64,000 nucleotides of DNA from Bettongia penicillata ogilbyi. Lineage: Eukaryota > Chordata > Mammalia > Diprotodontia > Potoroidae. The notes beneath the pieces were generated by a model that saw only the letters and a program-made list of their open reading frames with translations, did not search any database and had not been told where the DNA came from. Positions 57,640-64,000 of the stretch are shown one piece after another (position 1 is the first letter of the stretch; each line of letters opens with the position of its first letter). Position numbers and translations under genes: made by a program. Location: contig JAJHZJ010000531.1 of the NCBI GenBank assembly GCA_023548195.1, positions 2,900,802 to 2,964,801 of the forward strand. Direction: 5' to 3'.

Positions 57640-58160
57640 TCCAAACTGGACATTCCAATCTAAAACACAGTTTCCGATGGAAAGTCAGACGTTTGGCTTA
57701 ACTTTGGGGGAAGTCAGTGGAGCAGAATCTAAAGGCCATTTCAGCTTGGAGCTGATCTCAGCCTCGTGCTGGCTTTCAGCTTTACACCTCTGGGGACTTT
57801 TGACCTTATGCTTGCTGCCGGATGCTGTCAACAACCACTGTACTTCTGCCTGCTTAGTGTTCCTTGTAAGAGTATCTTAAAAGAACTCTCACCATATGTT
57901 GTCTTATTCCTGTGGGGTCCCTGAAGGAAGTTGGGGAGGCTACTTAAGCAAGCTTTGTAAATGTATGTGGCTGTCTCTCTGCATCAAGGCATACAGCTCT
58001 ATTCGGCCTTTAAGCCAGACTTAAGTTTATTAAAAATAAATGCATCCCATTGAGCTAAGTCCGGCTCAGAAGGTGTCATTTTGCCAGATGGGCCATTAGC
58101 TGTTGCCTAGTTATTAATAAAACACATTCAATTAGTACTGTAAGTCTCTTCACTTTGCTT
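57640..58160. promoter_or_regulatory. Candidate conserved non-coding element in the distal downstream flank
   Basis: This block lacks repeats in an otherwise repeat-rich flank. It shows balanced composition and words such as TTTAAAGCC-like, TAAATGCATCCCATTGAGC, GCCATTAGCTGTTGCC and CATTCAATTAGTACTG. The 67-codon ORF at 57677-57880 has no recognisable protein. It may be a distal enhancer of the IRX cluster. Confidence 0.3.
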
Positions 58161-58735
58161 GAGCATGGTCTATCCAGAGCTCTAGACTCCCAAGAATTGG
58201 CAGATATAATGGACAGTGGGGTGGGTATGTAGTAGTTTCTACCTACCAGCAGAGGATATTTCCAACTGTTTGTTTATGGACAAGAATTTCACTGGATATC
58301 ATGAAATGGACTTGAGTATGGACACAAACGTTTTAGGCCTGTTCAAGAATTCAGTGAGACAATAACCATTCAGCTCTACAGGAGCCATCTAGAGTGCCAG
58401 AGTAAAGCCGGGAGGAGCTGCCAGAGCATGACAGACAGTTCTCCCATCTTTTTCCCATGCTGATGAATACTCAGAACCAGTTTGGAGTAATCTTAAGTAC
58501 TTATTTCTCCTTTATTCCCCATACATTCATGGAGGAGAGAATGTTAAGAATGGAATGGATATTGGGTGTTCTAGGACAGAAGGGCTCTAGACTATACATA
58601 TCTCTCAAATGAAGTAATATACATAAAGAACTTTGTAAATATGAAGTTATCTAAGTGTCAAGCATTGTCATTATGGTTATTGTGCTGTACTGTGAAAAAA
58701 ATCCTTACATGGAGAGTGACCCTTAACTTTGGTAA
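58161..58735. other. No gene seen
   Basis: Unremarkable intergenic DNA. Confidence 0.35.
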
Positions 58736-58737
58736 AA

Positions 58738-58915
58738 TGATAGATTTAGAACTAAAAGTTGCTTTGGGAAGCAGCTAACCCAAACCCTTCATTTCACAGA
58801 TGAGGAAGTTGCAGCCCAGGTTACTTAAGTAACTTGACAAGAGGCAAGTTTTGAACCCAATTCTTCTAAGCTGAAGCCGGGGCATTTGCACCACATCCCA
58901 CTGTCTGCACATAAC
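58738..58915 (-). repeat. MIR/Ther-1 SINE, antisense
   Basis: catttcacagatgaggaagttgcagccc, agtaacttgac and gaggcaagttttgaaccc, ending at ttgcaccacatcccactg. Confidence 0.75.
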
Positions 58916-59439
58916 ATATCCTCTAGACACCAAGCTGGGAGTTCAATTAATCTAATTGTATAGTGTTTTCTGAAGGAGCTAGTGAGGACTAAAAATTTAA
59001 ACGGGGATGATAAATGGAGAATAAGGGGAAAATCTACCTAACAGAGGAGACTTTTTTTTTTATGTCAGAGAACATGCAATTGCAAGGTACATAACTTTAG
59101 TTGTCAAGTTCCTTTCTCAAGCAGTTACATGTGTCTCAACTTTCTTGCTACAGTTAAAAAGCCTAATTAAGCATGGAAGGCAAGATGCTGGATTTCCCTT
59201 TTTGCCTCATTTGTTTTATTGTGTCTCTTGTTACATGACTTCGCCTCATAAGTAGGGGTATGATAGAAAGCGGGAAGAATTGTGACTTTTTAAACCTGAT
59301 TTATTGATAGATGCTTTCACAGGTTTTAGGAAGCAGTTTTAACATCTTCAAGAATCACAAATTTTGAGAGATGGAAGGGACCACAATGACCAAATGGTAC
59401 AAACTATACACAAATAAAGTGAACTCTCATTATAACATG

Positions 59440-59695
59440 TGTGACAAAGAGACCTTCCCTGATCTCCCCAGTTGTTAGTGTTATCTTCCTTCATATGACT
59501 TTATTTTTTTACTTTCACAAGGTTTTATTTTTACCTGTATGTTTGGTATTTACTTATCTTTATGCATATTTTATAATATAAGCTTCTTGAGATAAGGGAC
59601 TTTTTCATATTTGTCTCTGTATTCCTTGTATCTTGCACAGTGTCTGGTATATTGTAGGTGCTTAATAAATATTTGCTGAATTAATTAGGTTATTA
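59440..59695 (+). repeat. L2 LINE 3' end
   Basis: accttccctgatctcccc, then ataagcttcttgagataagggac and acagtgtctggtatattgtaggtgcttaataaatatttg. Confidence 0.8.
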
Positions 59696-61374
59696 AATTT
59701 TCACTTATCTAATGGAGACTGAAAAATACTTCCAAAACTTGGAGGTATCTGAAAAATTAAGATAGAGTTCATGTGTTATTGTGTATCAAAAGCATGAGCT
59801 GGTGCTGAGCAGAGATAGCATTGAGAGAATTAAAACGTCTATAGAGGAAGATGACTTTTAAATATATTTAAGGAAAGGCTTATACTGAGACACTGAAGTT
59901 TTCAGATTCACCAACATTTCCCTTCCAAATATTTACATTCAAACACAAACAGTAATCATGCAGAAAACACTTCCTTCAGTATCACTATGGGCTTGAATTA
60001 CTTTCTTTTCCTAGGTGGGAATTTCAACATATTCACTAGATTTTCAGATTCTGAGACATGGGTGAGCTTCAAGAAAATGTCTGTCTGGAGCTTTTCAGGT
60101 AAAGATCAGAAGAGTCCAAACAAACCTACTATGTGGCAAATTTACAATCACACCTGCTTTTGATGGTTCATGTTACTGACTTCAGACCTTTCACTGCTGG
60201 GAGGATGAAACTCACTCAAAAAATTGAGAAAAAAAGAAAAAAAATTAAGATGATATTCCTTCATGCTGTAGGAAAAGGTATAAGTGTATAATGCTTTAGG
60301 TAACTTCCCAGGAATGTTAGCTTTAACAATTTTTTAAATAAATTATTTTAAGTGAAAATATGTCTAGTTGACCTTTTGAAAATGATGAGGAGGAAAGGAG
60401 TTAGGATCATTTATCAAAGAGGCATTTCAGACACAGCTGCCAAAGGGAGCAGGATGGTTTCAGGTGCTCCTGGAAAGAAGTTGGACAGAATCCCACCTCC
60501 TTTCCCTCTCCACCTTTCTTCTATTTATTTCAAGCGTGACGTATAAATTATTGTATGTGCAAGGTCAGAAGACTGACCTCACCCTTCATGAAATTCCCAA
60601 AAAGATACAGGAGAACACTAGGAAAATTCTGAGCAAAATTTCCAGAAGTTGAATTTCCAGGGTTTAGGTTGTTGGGGCTTTATGATGTCCTGTATGGTAT
60701 CACTGGGAGAAGGATAAAGGTAGAGTTTCTTAGTGGGTCATCTCTATTCTCCACCCCAGGTAGTTACAACAGCTGTTGAAGTCAACATCTTGATGTCCTC
60801 TGACCTTGCTTATGTTTTGTCCCCATTATAATTGTGTGTTTTGAACCTTAAGACTAAAAGTAGTTAATAAAATTAAGCTCTGTGCACTGTACTACAACTT
60901 GTTTTTATTTTTTCCATATTTTTCATATTGGAAAAATGATTTACTGAACTCTTTCCAAATATAGGATAATAATTTGTGGGATATGTTTTGTGCTTTTAAG
61001 TCAACTATATTAACTTGCATGACTTCTACATGCTTTTGTCAAGGGTATTGAGATGAGACTTGGGAACCCAAAGTATCATTACTACTGAGTTAGCAACTAC
61101 TTTTTTCCTTAGACCAAAACATTGCTAGTGATGTGCAGAAGTTAGTGCATCTTTTTCCATTGTTACCTAGAACTGTTTTAAATGCTTTCAAAATTAAATA
61201 TTTTGTTTATTAAAAATTTTGAGGTATTTGTACTGTTATTTTACTGTTATTATCATTTATAACAATAAACTATATAATCTTTAGAATTGTGGGAACATAA
61301 AAATAATTTGGTTGAAAACATTAATTTGAGATTTTAAAAGAATACTCACAGAAAGGATAAAAAAGAAATGAAAT
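59696..61374. other. Intergenic, AT-rich, no gene seen
   Basis: No coding or named repeat signal; ORFs of 62-64 codons near 60.4 kb lack family resemblance. Confidence 0.35.
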
Positions 61375-61375
61375 T

Positions 61376-61720
61376 TGAAAATCAATCAATCAATCATTAT
61401 GTCTCTGCTGTGTGCCTAGCACCATACTGGGTGTGATAGACTACCAAAAAAATGCAAAGTTAATTATAAGGTCCAGGTGACTGTCCCCAAATAGTGAGAA
61501 AAGATATATTAAAAAGTAAATAAAATATAGTTATACTTTTCAACATTACATACACTAAATTGTGAGGGCAATTAGATAATAGGCTAGAATATCATAAGAT
61601 ATTCATGGTAAAATAGACAATAATTGGCAAAGATGTTAGGGGAAAGATGAATGTTAATTGAAATCATCACGGTGGACTTCATGGAGGGGGTTCTTTTTGA
61701 GCTAGACCTTAAAGAAAAGT
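61376..61720 (+). repeat. Dispersed LINE-type repeat, decayed
   Basis: caatcattatgtctctgctgtgtgcctagcacc, ggtggacttcatggaggg and gagctagaccttaaagaa in the order of the family seen at 54320. Confidence 0.5.
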
Positions 61721-62640
61721 TGATTATGTGTAGCTCAGCTTCCACTCACACCTGAGGTAGATGTGCACGCTGCACATGATGCCTGATTGGCTATGAGAAT
61801 GCTGAGTGTAACAGTGATTATCTTTTATGAGGGACTTACTTCAGGTGGTTCCAGAGATTCTTTGAAGAGACAGGTAGATAAAGGACTTCCTGGAAAGCTT
61901 AAGAGAGACTTTTTGAATGTTGAATGAAAGATTGGAGAACTTCAAGCTGTGAACATACAATGAGAGCTGGTCCCATTGTATTATTGACCTCCACAGAGCC
62001 TACAGTTCCGAGCATGGTTTCTGTCTCTCTCTGTCTCTGTCTCTCTATCTTTGTCTTTTTCTCATCTTATCTTGCTTACAGCTGGAGAGTTCATCCACTC
62101 ATGTAATTTTGTGTGCATCCTCATCTGTAAAATTTTTCCAATTCCTATAGGTTCAGGTTTACTCATTGTGATCTGAGATGGTCTGTTAGTTCACTAGTGT
62201 TGGTGGAAAGGTGAATGTACACTAAGGGTTACCTTCCCCCTTAATAGTGATCAGTGAAGCAATTTTTCTTCTTAATTCAGGTTTATAGCCCAAGGCTAGA
62301 AATATCTGAGGAGTAGAAGATAGATATAATTCTAGCCTAATGCCCCTCTTGGAGACTGAATGAGAGATTGCCCAGCTTCCACAATTCTGAACTTTGCTTG
62401 TCTCTTCCTCCAGCAATCTTGTTGGTGATGTAGGCATGGATGTTCTCCTACTCTTTGTGAAGGTGGGTCAGACTTCAGATCACTTACCTATGCCACCTGA
62501 GAGCAGCAGTGTCTATGTATTTAGACAACCTCTCTACACATATCTTGCATATGCATAAGCAAAGAGAGGAGGAAAGACATTGTAGACAAGAGGAATGACA
62601 TTAGAAAAAACCCAGAGGCCAAAGCAGGCATGTTGTATGT
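61721..62640. other. No gene seen
   Basis: Intergenic; short CT-rich text at 62022-62055. Confidence 0.35.
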
Positions 62641-62649
62641 GTCTGTGTG

Positions 62650-62726
62650 TGAGAGACAGACAGACAGAGAGAAAGAGAGACAGAGAGACAGAGATAGAAA
62701 AAGACAGAGATAAAGACAGAGACCAG
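62650..62726 (+). repeat. Imperfect (GA)n/(CAGA)n microsatellite
   Basis: Mixed gaga, caga and gata words over about 75 bp. Confidence 0.85.
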
Positions 62727-63830
62727 GCAGAGTTGGGGGTCAGGGGGCAGGAAAAACAATAATCTAATTCTTCAAGCAAGACTGTACAAAATCTATTCTG
62801 ATACAAAACAAAGAAAATCCATTGAGAAGCTATCTGGGGTCACATGGCCAACAAAGTGGAGAATTAGATAATTCCTCTAATCTTCAGAAACTTTAAAAAC
62901 TCCCCCAAATAAAAATTGTACACAAGTAATTACAACTATTTCCACAGACTAAGATTCCAAAAACCTTAAGGACATAACAACCTTGAGAATTAATAGCAGA
63001 GAAAGCTAATCTCTAACTCTAACATTCTTCCTCAGCACCCCTACCCACCAGTCTATGTTCCAATAAGACACCATAATGGGAACCACTGGATTGTGCTCTG
63101 GGATCCACTTAGCAATTTCCTTATTATTGCTGATGTACACTCTGCCAGAACACTTCCCTGTCCCTGCCTTTATCCATCCATTTAGTGGCAAAAAAAAAAA
63201 AAACAGAACTCAATTGTTCCCAACGTCTACCTCCTCCTTCAAAGGAGGTAGAGGTATGAGAAAGCTGCTATGCTATGCAGTGCTCAGCCAGAGAATAAAG
63301 CAGGGTTCCAGGTTATGCCAGACTTGAAAAGAAAAGGGAAATAGAGTCTAGCTGGAACCAGTTCTGCCCGCTATCCACTCAGAAGTCACTTAGGGACAAA
63401 GACTGAAATACATAAAAAGTAAACCCACTATCATGGGAAAAGGTTGAGATAGCACTGAGGTTTAGTTCTAGGGGGAAATCTTCCTTGAAAGGGGAAGGAG
63501 TCAAAAAGTGAGTGACAGGGGAACATAAGAAAAAAAAGACAGACCTTTCCAAAGATTTCAAGATTTCTTACATTAGGATATTGCTCTTTCTAAAGATCAA
63601 GGGTCTGATCAAGGGATATTGGAGTAGAGAGGAGCGTCTTAATTGTATTCGAGTGAGTATCAGTACCATAGATTAGCAAATTCCTGTAGGTGATGATATC
63701 ATCACTTTCTAATTCTACTTCTGCTGGTTGCTGAGGTGTGCAGTGGTCTGGGGGGATCATCTGCATTTGTGCTTCCATATCCATCCCTGTATTGCTCTTT
63801 GTTGTTTTCCTAACTACAGGCATTTTAAGA
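62727..63830. other. Intergenic; possibly a decayed LINE, unnamed
   Basis: Text at 62830-62960 has a retroelement 5'-leader feel (ggtcacatggccaacaaagtgg) but I cannot place it. The 77-codon minus-strand ORF at 63590-63823 is not recognised. Confidence 0.3.
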
Positions 63831-63832
63831 TT

Positions 63833-63995
63833 ATAGATTAGGAAGGAAGCTGAGAAATGATTTAATCCAAACCCTGATTTTTAAAAGTCCAAAGCTGCAA
63901 AGAGTAGAAAATGACAGAGCCAATTTTTGAACTCAGGTTTTTGATGACAAATCCATGCTTTTTCCCCTGCAGGGCACCACACTGACCAGGGGTGT
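63833..63995 (-). repeat. MIR/Ther-1 SINE, antisense, near the window end
   Basis: gaaatgatttaatccaaaccc, aatgacagagccaatttttgaactcagg and ccctgcagggcaccacactg. Confidence 0.6.
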
Positions 63996-64000
63996 GCTGG

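Noticed and set aside
63590..63823. 77-codon minus-strand ORF with a Met-Pro-Val-Val start
   Set aside because: It vaguely recalls a LINE ORF1 start, but I could not support the match or a strand-consistent element around it.

Overview
This is vertebrate nuclear DNA, and the repeat content points to a marsupial. It holds several tRNA-derived SINEs of the marsupial MAR1 and WSINE types, MIR/Ther-1 and L2 copies, a 3' end of a marsupial-type L1 and a HAL1-like half-L1. Species cannot be fixed from the sequence alone. There are no bacterial operons, CRISPR arrays, tRNAs or rRNAs.

The only protein-coding gene I can support is IRX4 (Iroquois homeobox 4) on the + strand. Five coding exons (25315-25359, 26246-26497, 27811-27920, 29360-29679, 30042-30850) join in frame into a complete 511-residue protein. 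It has a TALE homeodomain at residues 144-208, an acidic stretch, an Iro box at 364-376 and a conserved block at 414-437. The first three introns have good GT/AG sites. The last intron (362 bp) has two weak sites, and its retention would give a truncated protein that keeps the homeodomain.

Layout. From 1 to 12.8 kb is repeat-rich flank: L2, MIR/Ther-1, MAR1, GA and CA tracts, a 61-75 bp minisatellite, an internally deleted Tigger1-like transposon, a 201-bp hAT MITE with target-site duplication, and a chimeric SINE. From 12.8 to 37 kb is a region almost free of transposable elements, with IRX4 at its centre. It holds several non-repetitive blocks rich in homeodomain, MEIS-like and TCF-like words, which are candidate enhancers at about 13.6, 18.5, 22.5, 24.6, 32.9 and 34.7 kb. 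From 37 to 64 kb is repeat-rich flank again: a second chimeric SINE, CR1/L3 pieces, an RTE-like reverse transcriptase fragment, an L1 3' end, HAL1, a full WSINE, L2, MIR and long GA microsatellites. One block at 57.6-58.2 kb is again a candidate conserved element.

In other words, one developmental transcription factor sits in a protected regulatory landscape inside ordinary repeat-laden DNA. Repeat family names come from recognising consensus-like text, not from a database search. The candidate enhancers are inferences from composition and motif content only.
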